This document shows, piece after piece, positions 43,816 to 53,222 of a DNA stretch of 61,577 bases. The stretch's first letter is position 1, and the number at the start of each line of letters is the position of its first letter. The notes beneath the pieces are model-generated. The model ran no database searches and had not been told where the DNA came from. It was given only the letters and a program-made list of their open reading frames with translations. Source of the DNA: Bacillota bacterium. GTDB lineage: Bacteria; Bacillota; Clostridia; Acetivibrionales; DTU013. The DNA is taken from NCBI GenBank assembly GCA_023435305.1, contig JAEYRV010000054.1, positions 1-61,577 on the forward strand, read 5' to 3'. A program made the position numbers and the translations under genes.

Positions 43816-46062
43816 TCATTCCGTACGGCCTAACTTGTTTCCGACCCATTGAAGCTCTATGGCTGTACCGTGTCCTATCTCCGATCTGACCTTCAGCGTC
43901 GCTCCGACTGTCCCGGCGCGTTCCTTCATTATACCAAGACCAAAGTGGCCGGATGTTACTCCACCCTGATCAAAACCATTTCCGTCATCGGTCACAGTCA
44001 AACTTGCAACCGTGATATCCAGCTGCTTGTCCTCATTTATATTAAGCTCCATTACCGCATTTTTCGCTCCCGAGTGCTTTATTACATTATTCAGCGCCTC
44101 CTGTGCAACACGGTAAAAGACTATCTTCACCTCAGCCGGAAGCATTGAGATGCCTTTGATATCGAGCTTCACAGGTATCCTCGCCCTGCCTGTGACCGCC
44201 TCGCTCAGCTGCCTGAGCAGCTCTTCAAGCGGCGCTTCCACCAGAGTCGCCGGGCGCAGCTCAAACAAAAGTGTCCTCATCTCAGCCAGGGCGCCTCTTG
44301 TCAGCTGTTTCAGCTCATCGAGCCTCTTCATGCCTTCGTCCTTGCTGCGGTTCCATATCCTTGGCACTACCTCCGCGATCAGACTTGCCGAGAACAAAGT
44401 CTGTGTCACGGCATCATGGAGATCCCGGGCGAGTCTGTTTCGCTCAGCAATGACTGCGGTTTCCTCAGCCTGCTTTTTCAATCTGGTATTATCTATCGCC
44501 AGCGCCGCCTGATCGGCAAATGTCATAGCCAGGCTGATATCCTCTTTTAGAACGGCCCGGTCGGAAGTCCTGTCATGATGGAAGTAAAGAGCTATCCCCC
44601 CGTATACTTCATCCTTGCACACCAGTGGAACAGCCATCATGGTATTGCAGTGCTCCCGCATCCATTCGAAATGTTTTTCCATCAGGGGGTGAGCATGCTC
44701 GGGCAGAATTATGTCCTTCATATCGGTTTTTATTACAGGCCTTCTCTCAATAAATGCCTTCTTCAGGATGTCTGCTCCCACATCGGTCTCAGTACTTATG
44801 TTTTCAAAATGCGGCAGTCCGCATGAAGCTACCAGATAAAGCTCGCTCTTGCTTCCATCGAGCCTGAAAAGTGCAGCAGCATCAGTGTGGAGAAGCCTTG
44901 CCGCCTCTTTTATGATAAAGACGAGTATATCATCCAGCGACCTGTTTGAATTCAACGCCCTGAGTATATCCTTGAGACCTTCGGCCACATGCCTTCTCTG
45001 CTCATTTTCCAGGAGCCTTCTTCTCTCCTCCTGGTACAGCCTTGCGTTTTCGATCCCTATAACGGCGCTTGGCGCAAACATGTTAAATATTCTTTCATCC
45101 TCGGAGTCAAACTCTCCCTCGGATATGCTGAAGGCAGCAATGACGCCCACCGGCCTTGAACCCGCCATTAAGGGCACCAGCAGGCATGTGTTCATGGAGG
45201 TGGCATCGATAAGTTCATGCTCCTGCATCCTTTCCATCTGCGCCCTGCTCATGATGACTGTCTCATGGCGGTGTAAGCTTTCGCCCATGGCAGAAGCCTT
45301 CAATGGTATCTTCAGCCCTGTCAGGCTCTTAAGATCGATTCCCGAATATACCGACAGGACCAGCTCCTCCCCTTCCACCAGGAATACTGCGGTGGAATTG
45401 GCGTGGGTCAGTCTTCTGGCCTCGCCTGCAATGAGCCTCAGTACCGAATCAAGGTCCAGCCGGCTGGTTATTGCCTGCTGTATGCTGAATAAGGTCTTTA
45501 TCTCATCCGCCTTTTGGGCTGTTTCATTATACAGGCTGGCATTCATATACTCAATAGCCGCCTGGTTGGCAAATGCGGTCCCAAGCTCTACATGATATGT
45601 TTTATAATATCCCGTTTCATTATGGTCGAGAGTCAATATTCCAATGACCTTATCCTTGAATACCATAGGAAGACTCATCCAGCATCTGGTCTCTCTGAAG
45701 ACCGTGTCCATATATCCGTGCATGTTTTTTCTGAAGGTGACAGCCGGCTCACTGTCCGAAAGGATGTCATCTATAACTACTGGCTTTCCATCCAGCATCA
45801 TGTCCCTTCCAAGGGGCAGCGGGTAAGTACTCTCCTGTGAAGGAGTGAGTGCAGATCTGTGTGCTATCACTCTTCCGTAATCACCTTCAGAGATAAATAT
45901 CTTCGCATTGTTATATTCTATTATAGTCCTGAGTTTGTCCAGAATGGCTTCAAGCAGCGGCCTTAGTTCCATCGTAGAGGAAACCAGGTTGGAAATGTCG
46001 AGTAGTGTCGTCAGAAGCTTTGAGTTATGCTGAAGCACATCCTTGTAGCCTGTATTCTCCAT
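43816..46062 (-). CDS. Cytoplasmic GAF-domain sensor histidine kinase (NarX/DevS-like HisKA_3 type)
   Basis: This 748-aa kinase has no membrane segment. Three GAF-like modules (roughly residues 20-165, 195-340 and 375-515) precede a HisKA_3 dimerisation domain with phospho-acceptor His549 in ARDLHDAVTQTLF. A C-terminal HATPase domain follows, with VAQEALNNVIKHSGA near 655 (N box) and DDGNGFD and GHFGLGIMKERA after it. This type pairs with NarL-family regulators, such as the one directly downstream. The GAF domains probably sense a soluble ligand, a redox state or a bound cofactor; which one cannot be seen. It starts from ATG with GAGGT upstream. Confidence 0.93.
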   Translation of the reverse strand: MENTGYKDVLQHNSKLLTTLLDISNLVSSTMELRPLLEAILDKLRTIIEYNNAKIFISEGDYGRVIAHRSALTPSQESTYPLPLGRDMMLDGKPVVIDDILSDSEPAVTFRKNMHGYMDTVFRETRCWMSLPMVFKDKVIGILTLDHNETGYYKTYHVELGTAFANQAAIEYMNASLYNETAQKADEIKTLFSIQQAITSRLDLDSVLRLIAGEARRLTHANSTAVFLVEGEELVLSVYSGIDLKSLTGLKIPLKASAMGESLHRHETVIMSRAQMERMQEHELIDATSMNTCLLVPLMAGSRPVGVIAAFSISEGEFDSEDERIFNMFAPSAVIGIENARLYQEERRRLLENEQRRHVAEGLKDILRALNSNRSLDDILVFIIKEAARLLHTDAAALFRLDGSKSELYLVASCGLPHFENISTETDVGADILKKAFIERRPVIKTDMKDIILPEHAHPLMEKHFEWMREHCNTMMAVPLVCKDEVYGGIALYFHHDRTSDRAVLKEDISLAMTFADQAALAIDNTRLKKQAEETAVIAERNRLARDLHDAVTQTLFSASLIAEVVPRIWNRSKDEGMKRLDELKQLTRGALAEMRTLLFELRPATLVEAPLEELLRQLSEAVTGRARIPVKLDIKGISMLPAEVKIVFYRVAQEALNNVIKHSGAKNAVMELNINEDKQLDITVASLTVTDDGNGFDQGGVTSGHFGLGIMKERAGTVGATLKVRSEIGHGTAIELQWVGNKLGRTE

Positions 46063-46303
46063 ATGACCTCTTAATCAACGGTTATCTGCAAGTATCTGCG
46101 ATTACCGGAAACTATTCACTTGATTGTATCCCAAAATAAAATAAATATCAAGAACCGGCAACTCATTTCTGCAGGACACAATTTACCTGTACCGGCGACA
46201 CATTTCCGCCTGATGCTAAATATAATGATACAAGAGCTTATTGCGCCGCCGTTTATCCATTTGCCCTCCCTGTAAGCGGCAGCGATGAAGGACAGGTGCC
46301 CAT

Positions 46304-47575
46304 ATGCAGACTATTTCCCGTGGTTCAACAGGACCGGATGTAAGATTGGTACAAAGCCTTATGAACAGGATCGGCTACAATGCCGGTTCAGTGGATGGAA
46401 TTTTCGGCAGCAGAACTTATGAAGCCATCATTGCCTTCCAGAGGAATAACGGACTCTCAGCCGATGGAATAGTAGGACCTGCGACCTGGTCGGTGCTCGA
46501 CAGACTGCTGAGGGGATATGATACATACACAGTCAGATCCGGCGACACCCTATACAATATAGCACGCAGATTTTATACAACTGTTGGTGCGATCATAACA
46601 GCAAATCCGGGAATCGATCCGGACAGGATAGCAGTTGGTCAGCAGCTCACCGTTCCTTATGGTATTGATGTTGTCACACTCGATGTGATACCGACCTACG
46701 AAATCGTACAAAGGCAGATACAAGGCCTGAGGGCAAGATACCCGTTCCTGGAGACAGGCTCCATAGGCAGAAGTGTCATGGGCAGGGAGCTTTATTATGT
46801 AAGGCTGGGAACAGGTACAAGAGAAGTGTCCTACAATGCATCACACCATGCCAACGAGTATATCACGACCCCTGTTCTTATGAAATTCATAGAGAATTAT
46901 GCCAGGGCATATTCGGAGGGCAGAAGCATACAGGGCTACGATATACGAAACTTATTCAATCTCACCAGTATGTATTTGATACCGCTGGTCAATCCCGACG
47001 GTGTCGATCTGGTCAATTACTGGCCCTATTATGACGATCCCGCATTTATAAATGCCGCCAGGCTCAACAAAACCGGCCTGCCGCTTCCAAATGTGTGGAA
47101 GGCCAATATCCGCGGTGTGGATCTGAATTTGAATTATCCCGCCCTATGGGAAAAAGAAAAAGAGGAAGAGCTGGAGCAGGGCATCACCGGCCCCGGTCCC
47201 AGAGACTACGGCGGAGAGGCTCCTCTTTCGGAACCCGAATCCAGAGCAATGGTGGAATTCACCCGAAAGCATAACTTTCGCATCGTGATTGCTTACCATA
47301 CGCAGGGAGAGGTGATCTACTGGCAGTTTGAAAATTATGCGCCGCCGATAGCGCTGACGATTGCAAACCAGTTTGCGGCAATAACAGGGTATGCTGTTGA
47401 AACAGGTACCGCAGAGGCTGCCTATGCCGGCTATAAGGACTGGTTTTTGCAGGAATTCCGCAGGCCGGGATACACATTTGAAGTAGGCAGTGGAGTAAAT
47501 CCGATATCCTTCGGACAGCTGCCGGCTATCTATCAGGAAAATGAAGGAGCATTACTTTTGGGGGCTGTCGTATAA
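46304..47575 (+). CDS. Peptidoglycan-binding / LysM / M14 carboxypeptidase (gamma-D-Glu-mDAP peptidase type)
   Basis: This 423-aa wall peptidase has a PG_binding_1 domain (residues 3-68; GSTGPDVRLVQSLMNRIGY, DGIFGS.T..AI..FQ..NGL), a LysM domain (73-118) and a zinc carboxypeptidase M14 domain (about 130-423). The zinc motif HxxE is H182-A-N-E185. The third ligand is probably His in VIAYHTQGE near 327, and the catalytic Glu lies in YTFEVGSG near 387. The layout matches endopeptidase I that cuts gamma-D-Glu-diaminopimelate bonds in spores. No signal peptide is present, suggesting action inside the mother cell. The 3' end overlaps the converging hydrolase gene by 24 bp. Confidence 0.92.
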   Translation: MQTISRGSTGPDVRLVQSLMNRIGYNAGSVDGIFGSRTYEAIIAFQRNNGLSADGIVGPATWSVLDRLLRGYDTYTVRSGDTLYNIARRFYTTVGAIITANPGIDPDRIAVGQQLTVPYGIDVVTLDVIPTYEIVQRQIQGLRARYPFLETGSIGRSVMGRELYYVRLGTGTREVSYNASHHANEYITTPVLMKFIENYARAYSEGRSIQGYDIRNLFNLTSMYLIPLVNPDGVDLVNYWPYYDDPAFINAARLNKTGLPLPNVWKANIRGVDLNLNYPALWEKEKEEELEQGITGPGPRDYGGEAPLSEPESRAMVEFTRKHNFRIVIAYHTQGEVIYWQFENYAPPIALTIANQFAAITGYAVETGTAEAAYAGYKDWFLQEFRRPGYTFEVGSGVNPISFGQLPAIYQENEGALLLGAVV

Positions 47576-48496
47576 TTCCGCATGCTGTCCGAGCCATTCA
47601 GATATATCGCTGTAAACCTCATCCCGGTTTACTTCGTTGATAATCTCATGTCTCGCGTCCTTATACAGTTTTATCCTTACATCACTGATTCCCAGGTCTT
47701 TGTATAAATCATACAGCTTTGAGGTACCTGAGCCATATTTCCCTACCGGATCATTGTTGCCTGACAAAATGCAGACGGGCAGGTCCCTGGGTATTTTACC
47801 CAGACCCTCTTTGTCATAAAGACCGTTCAAGCCCTTGAAAAACCAATAGAAGAATCCGGTGCTCATGACGCTGCCGCAAAAGCGGTCAGCTTCATATTTT
47901 CGGACCTGCTCCTCATCTCTGCTCAGCCAGCAGAACCTGCCTGCCGGATCCGGCATCGATTTGCTGTAGCTGCCAAAGCTCAGCTTATCCAGCAGCTTAT
48001 TGGGTCTTCGGGTTCCAAAGAGCCTCATTATATATGCCAGCAAAAGTCCAGCTTTTGCCTCGGCGCCCTTCATCAGGCAGGACCCTGACAATATAACGCC
48101 TGAAAGCTCTGCCGCATATCTTTTGATATATTCCTGTGCAATAAATGAACCGAAGCTGTGTCCAAGGATAAACAGAGGGACATTCGGATATTCCTGTCTG
48201 ATCCTTTGAGAAAGCAGCTGCTGATCCTGAACGATACCGATAAAGCCGTCATCCTCAAGATGACACAGGTCATTATTTATTTCGCCCGTCCTGCCGTGAC
48301 CTCTCTGATCAATGGCATATACAGTAAAGCCCCTGCTGTTCAAATAGCCTGCGAGATCCGCATATCTGTACGCATGCTCTGCCATGCCGTGAAATATCTG
48401 CAGAATTCCTGTCGGCTCCCCGCCTGATGCTTTCCAGCACCACGAAAATACTTCATTTCCGTTTGCGCCCTTGAATGTGAAGCTTTTCTGACTCAT
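47552..48496 (-). CDS. Alpha/beta hydrolase, monoacylglycerol lipase/lysophospholipase-like
   Basis: This 314-aa serine hydrolase has the oxyanion motif FHGMAEH (residues 35-41), a nucleophile elbow GHSFGS (Ser114), an Asp in SGNNDPVG (near 245) and a His in DARHEIINE (near 280). The HG.xEH plus RHEI.NE pattern is that of monoacylglycerol lipases. There is no signal peptide, so it acts in the cytoplasm. It starts 1 bp after the glycerol kinase stop and is the last gene of a set with acyl-CoA ligase and glycerol kinase, as expected for using glycerol and fatty acids from lipids. Confidence 0.88.
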   Translation of the reverse strand: MSQKSFTFKGANGNEVFSWCWKASGGEPTGILQIFHGMAEHAYRYADLAGYLNSRGFTVYAIDQRGHGRTGEINNDLCHLEDDGFIGIVQDQQLLSQRIRQEYPNVPLFILGHSFGSFIAQEYIKRYAAELSGVILSGSCLMKGAEAKAGLLLAYIMRLFGTRRPNKLLDKLSFGSYSKSMPDPAGRFCWLSRDEEQVRKYEADRFCGSVMSTGFFYWFFKGLNGLYDKEGLGKIPRDLPVCILSGNNDPVGKYGSGTSKLYDLYKDLGISDVRIKLYKDARHEIINEVNRDEVYSDISEWLGQHAELYDSPQK

Positions 48497-48497
48497 T

Positions 48498-50009
48498 TTA
48501 TGCCTCCTCCCATCCCAGAGACTTGTCGACTGCCCTCTTCCAGTTGTTATAGAGACTTTCCCTGGTTCGCGGATCCATTGAAGGTGAGTATTCCTTAAAG
48601 AGCTTCCATTTCATCGCTATTTCATTCCGGTCATTCCATATTCCTGCTCCGAGGCCTGCCAGAAATGCGGCTCCCATTGCTGTCGTCTCGGTTATTTCGG
48701 GCCTTTTTACAGTCACATTCATGATATCTGCCTGGAACTGCATAAGGAAATTGCTCACACTGGCTCCGCCATCCACCTTTAATTCACTTATCTTAATACC
48801 GGAGTCAGCCTCCATGGCTTCCATTACATCCCTGCTCTGATAGGCTATAGCCTCAAGGACTGCCCGGACAAAATGTTCTTTTTTAGTACCCCTTGTCAGG
48901 CCTGTTATCGTTCCTCTGGCATACATGTCCCAATACGGAGCACCGAGGCCTGTAAATGCCGGCACTACATAAACACCGCCCGTATCGGGAACCGTCTCTG
49001 CAAGAGCGTTGGATTCCGGGGCGCTGTCTATAAGCTTCAGTTCATCTCTCAGCCATTGGATCGCAGAACCGGCATTGAATACACTGCCCTCCAGCGCATA
49101 TTCCGGCTTGCCCCCGATGACCCATGCAATTGTAGAAAGCAGGCGGTTCTTTGAGACAACGGGCTTTCCGCCCGTATTCATCAGTATGAAGCAGCCGGTA
49201 CCGTAAGTATTCTTGACGGAACCCGGCAAAAAGCACGCCTGGCCGAAAAGCGCGGCCTGCTGATCCCCCGCGATCCCGCAGATGGGTATCCTTGCACCGA
49301 TCACCTCCTGCGAGGTCTCGGCAATAAATCCGGAGGATTGGACCAATGACGGCAGCATGCATCTTGGTATCCCAAGTATTTCAAGCAGTTCATCGTCCCA
49401 GTCCAGCGTGTTTATATTGAAAAGCATCGTTCTGGATGCATTGGTATAATCCGTTATGTGTACAGCTCCGCCCGTCAGCTTCCAGACGAGCCATGAATCA
49501 ACTGTTCCTGCCAGGAGCTCACCATTTTCAGCTCTTTTCCCGGCCCCCTCCACATTGTCCAATATCCATTTTATTTTTGTGCCCGAGAAATAAGCATCTA
49601 TGATAAGGCCTGTCTTTTCCCTGATCTTATCCTCATAGCCATTTTCGATCAGCTCTCTGCATATGCCGGCAGATCTTCTGCATTGCCAGACTATTGCATT
49701 ATATATGGGTTCGCCGGTCCTTTTGTCCCAGACTACAACAGTTTCCCTCTGGTTGGTGATACCAAGGCAGGCAATATCCTGCAATGCTGTGCCTGATGCT
49801 GCAGCAGCTTCGATAAGTGATTCGAGCTGAGTCCTCCAGATCTCTTCCGGATCCTGTTCCACCCATGCGGGATGGGGGTAATGCTGGGTCAATTGACGGT
49901 TCCTCATACATTTGATGTTGATGGTATCAGGATCAAAAACCACCGCCCGCGAACTTGTCGTTCCCTGATCAAGGGCTATTATGAGGCCTCCGGCTCTGTT
50001 TACGCTCAT
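48498..50009 (-). CDS. glpK: Glycerol kinase
   Basis: This 503-aa FGGY-family kinase makes sn-glycerol-3-phosphate from glycerol and ATP. Signatures: ALDQGTTSSRAVVFD near residue 12 (phosphate loop), GITNQRETVVVWDKRTG near 82, YFSGTKIKWILDN near 145, GIAGDQQAALFGQACF near 240 and KVDGGASVSNFLMQFQADI near 410. Length and motifs match GlpK fully. It has GGAGGGAG upstream of the ATG. Neighbours are the lipase-like hydrolase (1 bp downstream) and the acyl-CoA ligase (31 bp upstream). No glycerol facilitator or glycerol-3-phosphate dehydrogenase is near, so glycerol may come from the lipase. Confidence 0.97.
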   Translation of the reverse strand: MSVNRAGGLIIALDQGTTSSRAVVFDPDTINIKCMRNRQLTQHYPHPAWVEQDPEEIWRTQLESLIEAAAASGTALQDIACLGITNQRETVVVWDKRTGEPIYNAIVWQCRRSAGICRELIENGYEDKIREKTGLIIDAYFSGTKIKWILDNVEGAGKRAENGELLAGTVDSWLVWKLTGGAVHITDYTNASRTMLFNINTLDWDDELLEILGIPRCMLPSLVQSSGFIAETSQEVIGARIPICGIAGDQQAALFGQACFLPGSVKNTYGTGCFILMNTGGKPVVSKNRLLSTIAWVIGGKPEYALEGSVFNAGSAIQWLRDELKLIDSAPESNALAETVPDTGGVYVVPAFTGLGAPYWDMYARGTITGLTRGTKKEHFVRAVLEAIAYQSRDVMEAMEADSGIKISELKVDGGASVSNFLMQFQADIMNVTVKRPEITETTAMGAAFLAGLGAGIWNDRNEIAMKWKLFKEYSPSMDPRTRESLYNNWKRAVDKSLGWEEA

Positions 50010-50040
50010 ACATCTCCCTCCCCGGATGTCCGGCTGCTGC

Positions 50041-51777
50041 CTAGGATTTGTGATTCTTAAGCTTCATCTGGGCGTTTTCAGCATACCTCTTGATTTTCAG
50101 TGTGGTGGTCTTGATAAAATCATTGTCTCTGATAGTAAATGATGTGATGCGCTTATATAAAGGCATATCCTTGTTTGTATTCTTGACGGCATCGGAAATG
50201 ATTTTTTTGATATCCTCGACCGAAGGAGTATGTATCTTCAGTTTCTCCTTTATTGCATCGACATTCGGCAATATGTGCGCTTTTACAAAGGTCTCACCAG
50301 ATTTACCGTCTTCGTAGCCGGTCACCATGGACTCCAGCACATACGGGCTTCTGTTCAGGTAGGTCTCGACCTCCTCGGGGAATATGTTTTTACCGTTCTT
50401 TGTTACGATTACGTTCTTCAGCCTGCCTGTAATGTAATAAGCACCCGATTTGTCCATTTTACCCAAATCGCCTGTATGGAACCACCCATCCTTGAGGCAT
50501 CTGTCAGTTGCCTCCTGATTCCTGTAATATCCAAGCATGACATTGTCGCCCCTGGTCACTATTTCGCCGATTCCGTTCTCATCGGCATTCTCTATTCTGA
50601 CCTCGACGCCAGGCAGCGGCAGGCCTACAGATGCATTCCCATAGAAGCTGTCCCTTTCGCCGATCACAAGAGGTGAACACTCTGTCAGTCCATAGCCCTG
50701 AAGCACCCTGATCCCGAATTTGTTCAGCCCGCCGATGACCTCCGGAGCTATGGCGGCGGCGCCTGTAACGATGAGCCTTAGACGCCCGCCCAGTGTCTTG
50801 TGTATGCTTTTAAACAAAACACGCCCTGCCTCTATGCCGAAAAACCTCAATATTGCCGAGATACCCAGCATAAATTTGACTATGAGCTTTAATGCCGGCT
50901 TTTTGTTTATCTTGTCCCATATCTTTTTATACATGTTTTCCAGAAGAAGGGGTACTGTTACCAAAAGAGTTGGGCCGACCTCTGCCATGTTTTTCTGGAT
51001 ATACTTCAATCCTTCGTTGAAGGCTATAGAAGCGCCGTTATAAATCAAAGTGAGAAATCCTAAAGTGCACTCGTATGTGTGGTGCAGCGGCAGGATAGAA
51101 AGAGCCGAATCGTTGCTGTCGACATGTACCGTCTGTGATACGCCCATAACATCAAAACAAATATTTTTTTGGGAAAGCATGACACCCTTTGCAAGATCGG
51201 TAGTCCCTGAAGTGAAGAGAAGAACGCTCATGGCTGTCTCATCAATAATATGGCTGTGGGGATCGAATCCACTGTTCCCGATGATCTGCCTGCCCTTTGC
51301 AATGAGCTTTTTCAGAGACAGAAAACCATCTGTGTCCTCGTCCAGATCCATGTGGATAAAATATTTCACCGAACTGCCGCCATCCTTTATGGCTGCAATG
51401 TCCTTTGCATATTTACCGGAAAAAACAATGGCATCGGAATCGCTTCTTTGAAGAAGGTTTCTTTTTTCCTCTGCCGGAAGCTCCTTGTCAAGAGGTACAA
51501 CGACACCGGTGTGGCAGGTGACTGCAAGATAGGACATACACCATTCATATCTGTTTTCGCCCAAAACCGCAACAGCCCCGCCTTCCAGCCCCAGTGAGCA
51601 AAGACCTGCTCCAAGGGCCTCCACGTCTGACCTGAACTCTTTATATGTGATGTTTCTGAAACCTTTGCCCTCCCTGATCAGAAAGGCCGCTTTATCCCCA
51701 AACAAACCCGAACTCTGCTCAAGCAGGTCCCTGAAATCACGTATCGGCCTTACATTATAAAGCGGCTTTGGTTTCAT
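50041..51777 (-). CDS. Long-chain fatty acid--CoA ligase (AMP-forming)
   Basis: This 578-aa ANL-superfamily enzyme activates a carboxylic acid as acyl-AMP and then as CoA thioester. The P-loop LLFTSGTTDLAKGVM is near residues 183-197, LQGYGLTECSP near 360, GWFHTGDLGK near 430 and GRLKNVIVTKNGKNIFPEEVE near 448 (hinge). The C-terminal Lys is in FIKTTTLKIKR near 560. ATG 51777 is used because GGAGGT is 8 bp upstream; the open frame to 51873 has none. It is in the same operon as glpK and the lipase-like gene. A fatty-acid substrate is inferred from family and context. Confidence 0.93.
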   Translation of the reverse strand: MKPKPLYNVRPIRDFRDLLEQSSGLFGDKAAFLIREGKGFRNITYKEFRSDVEALGAGLCSLGLEGGAVAVLGENRYEWCMSYLAVTCHTGVVVPLDKELPAEEKRNLLQRSDSDAIVFSGKYAKDIAAIKDGGSSVKYFIHMDLDEDTDGFLSLKKLIAKGRQIIGNSGFDPHSHIIDETAMSVLLFTSGTTDLAKGVMLSQKNICFDVMGVSQTVHVDSNDSALSILPLHHTYECTLGFLTLIYNGASIAFNEGLKYIQKNMAEVGPTLLVTVPLLLENMYKKIWDKINKKPALKLIVKFMLGISAILRFFGIEAGRVLFKSIHKTLGGRLRLIVTGAAAIAPEVIGGLNKFGIRVLQGYGLTECSPLVIGERDSFYGNASVGLPLPGVEVRIENADENGIGEIVTRGDNVMLGYYRNQEATDRCLKDGWFHTGDLGKMDKSGAYYITGRLKNVIVTKNGKNIFPEEVETYLNRSPYVLESMVTGYEDGKSGETFVKAHILPNVDAIKEKLKIHTPSVEDIKKIISDAVKNTNKDMPLYKRITSFTIRDNDFIKTTTLKIKRYAENAQMKLKNHKS

Positions 51778-51885
51778 AGCAATTACCTCCGTTATTTCAC
51801 CGGATCTCTCATCGATCCGCCGATGTAAGTTCAACCGGGCCGGCGGCCCTCGTCTACTATTATAATACCACAAACTTCGGGTACA

Positions 51886-52497
51886 TTACACCTTATGTAC
51901 AACAACGGTAAAATCATTTTTCAGATAGGACTCTATGAATTCAGCCTTTGCGAGCCTGCCTGCAAGAGGAGCCAGTATATCTCTCACCTCATCCGGGTGG
52001 AAATAAAAGTATTTGTCCTCCCTGTCGGGAGAATCGACATGCAGCAGATTGAAAACCACGGCATCACCGGATATGTCCAGGAAAAGCTCCAGCGCATTTT
52101 TCAGAAACTCCCTGTTATTCCCCAGATTCAGATTGAAAATGCCCGATGTATATACCACATCGAAGGAATTTCTCCCGAAGATATTATTTTTAAAAATATC
52201 CATATGCATAAAGCTGCCGGCAAGCTTCTTGCCTTTGGCTATAGCAATCATTTTTTCCAGTATGTCAATGCCCGTATATTCGGCCTTTATACCCTTGCTG
52301 ATCATATATTCCAGCAGGTTCCCGGTACCGCAGCCCACGTCCAGCAGCTTTCTGCCATCAAGGGCAATGGATGAAAGCAGCATGTCAAAACGCAGATGCT
52401 GTGCTTCTTCACTTTCCCATCCCAGTATGCCGTACTCCGGCAGCTGCTTTTCCATGTTATTGTCGTAGTAAGTCTTAATTATGTCAAGTTTTTTCAT
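51886..52497 (-). CDS. SAM-dependent class I methyltransferase
   Basis: This 203-aa Rossmann-type methyltransferase has motif I KLLDVGCGTGNLLEY near residue 48 and motif II ...YTGIDILEKMIAIAK near 72, then MHMDIFKN and DVVYTSGIFNL. The substrate is unknown; a lipid, quinone or small molecule is possible. ATG 52497 has GGAGCGGTGG upstream; the frame continues to 52572 without a site. It is 108 bp upstream of the acyl-CoA ligase on the same strand and might be its first operon partner. It is divergent from the LOG gene. Confidence 0.85.
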   Translation of the reverse strand: MKKLDIIKTYYDNNMEKQLPEYGILGWESEEAQHLRFDMLLSSIALDGRKLLDVGCGTGNLLEYMISKGIKAEYTGIDILEKMIAIAKGKKLAGSFMHMDIFKNNIFGRNSFDVVYTSGIFNLNLGNNREFLKNALELFLDISGDAVVFNLLHVDSPDREDKYFYFHPDEVRDILAPLAGRLAKAEFIESYLKNDFTVVVHKV

Positions 52498-52645
52498 TAC
52501 CACCGCTCCGATCCGGGTTTTTGATTCCATCATAGAACAAACCGCACCCGCGGTCAAGGAAATACAAATCACATTTTTTATTATGCTGATGGTTTATGTG
52601 GTATCATAATAGAAAGCTCGCGTATGAGAAAAATCGGAGGTTAGT

Positions 52646-53221
52646 ATGAACAAAGTAATTTGTGTATATAGCTCATCGAGTAATACTATTGAGAAGACCT
52701 ATTTCGACCTGGCAGAAAGGCTGGGCGAGGCTATTGCCTCCAAAAACGACATACTGCTCTTCGGAGGCGGAATGAGGGGTCTCATGGGCGCAACAGCCAC
52801 AGCCGTGCACAGGCATAAAGGAAAGGTCATCGGAATAATCCCCGAGGCGCTTAACCAAAAGGGCGTAGTTTACGAGACCTGTGACGAGCTGGTCGTCACA
52901 AAGGACATGCGGGAAAGGAAATCCATCATGGATGCCAGATCCGATGCATTCATAGCATTGCCCGGAGGCTTCGGCACCCTGGAGGAGCTGCTCGAGATAA
53001 TTACGCTCAAGCAGCTGAAGTACCACAATAAGCCCATCGTCATTCTGAATGGGAACGGTTTTTATGATGGCCTTATCCATCTGTTCGATACAGTAATAGA
53101 GCAGCATTTTGCCAAACAGGAATCAGCTCTGTTGTACCATATATCGCCGGACGTAGCCGATGCATTGGATTTTATCGATACCTACAGGCCAGTTGAATTC
53201 AAGGATAAATGGCTGACTTGA
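52646..53221 (+). CDS. LOG-family phosphoribohydrolase (TIGR00730)
   Basis: This 191-aa protein carries the LOG signature PGGFGTLEELLE near residue 106, with GGGMRGLMGA near 41 and MRERKSIMDARSDAF near 90. Members cleave nucleoside 5'-monophosphates at the ribose-base bond and are described as cytokinin-activating enzymes or as lysine-decarboxylase-like by old annotation. In bacteria the role is nucleotide salvage or repair. ATG 52646 has CGGAGG 5 bp upstream. It stands alone between divergent and convergent genes. Confidence 0.93.
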   Translation: MNKVICVYSSSSNTIEKTYFDLAERLGEAIASKNDILLFGGGMRGLMGATATAVHRHKGKVIGIIPEALNQKGVVYETCDELVVTKDMRERKSIMDARSDAFIALPGGFGTLEELLEIITLKQLKYHNKPIVILNGNGFYDGLIHLFDTVIEQHFAKQESALLYHISPDVADALDFIDTYRPVEFKDKWLT

Positions 53222-53222
53222 A

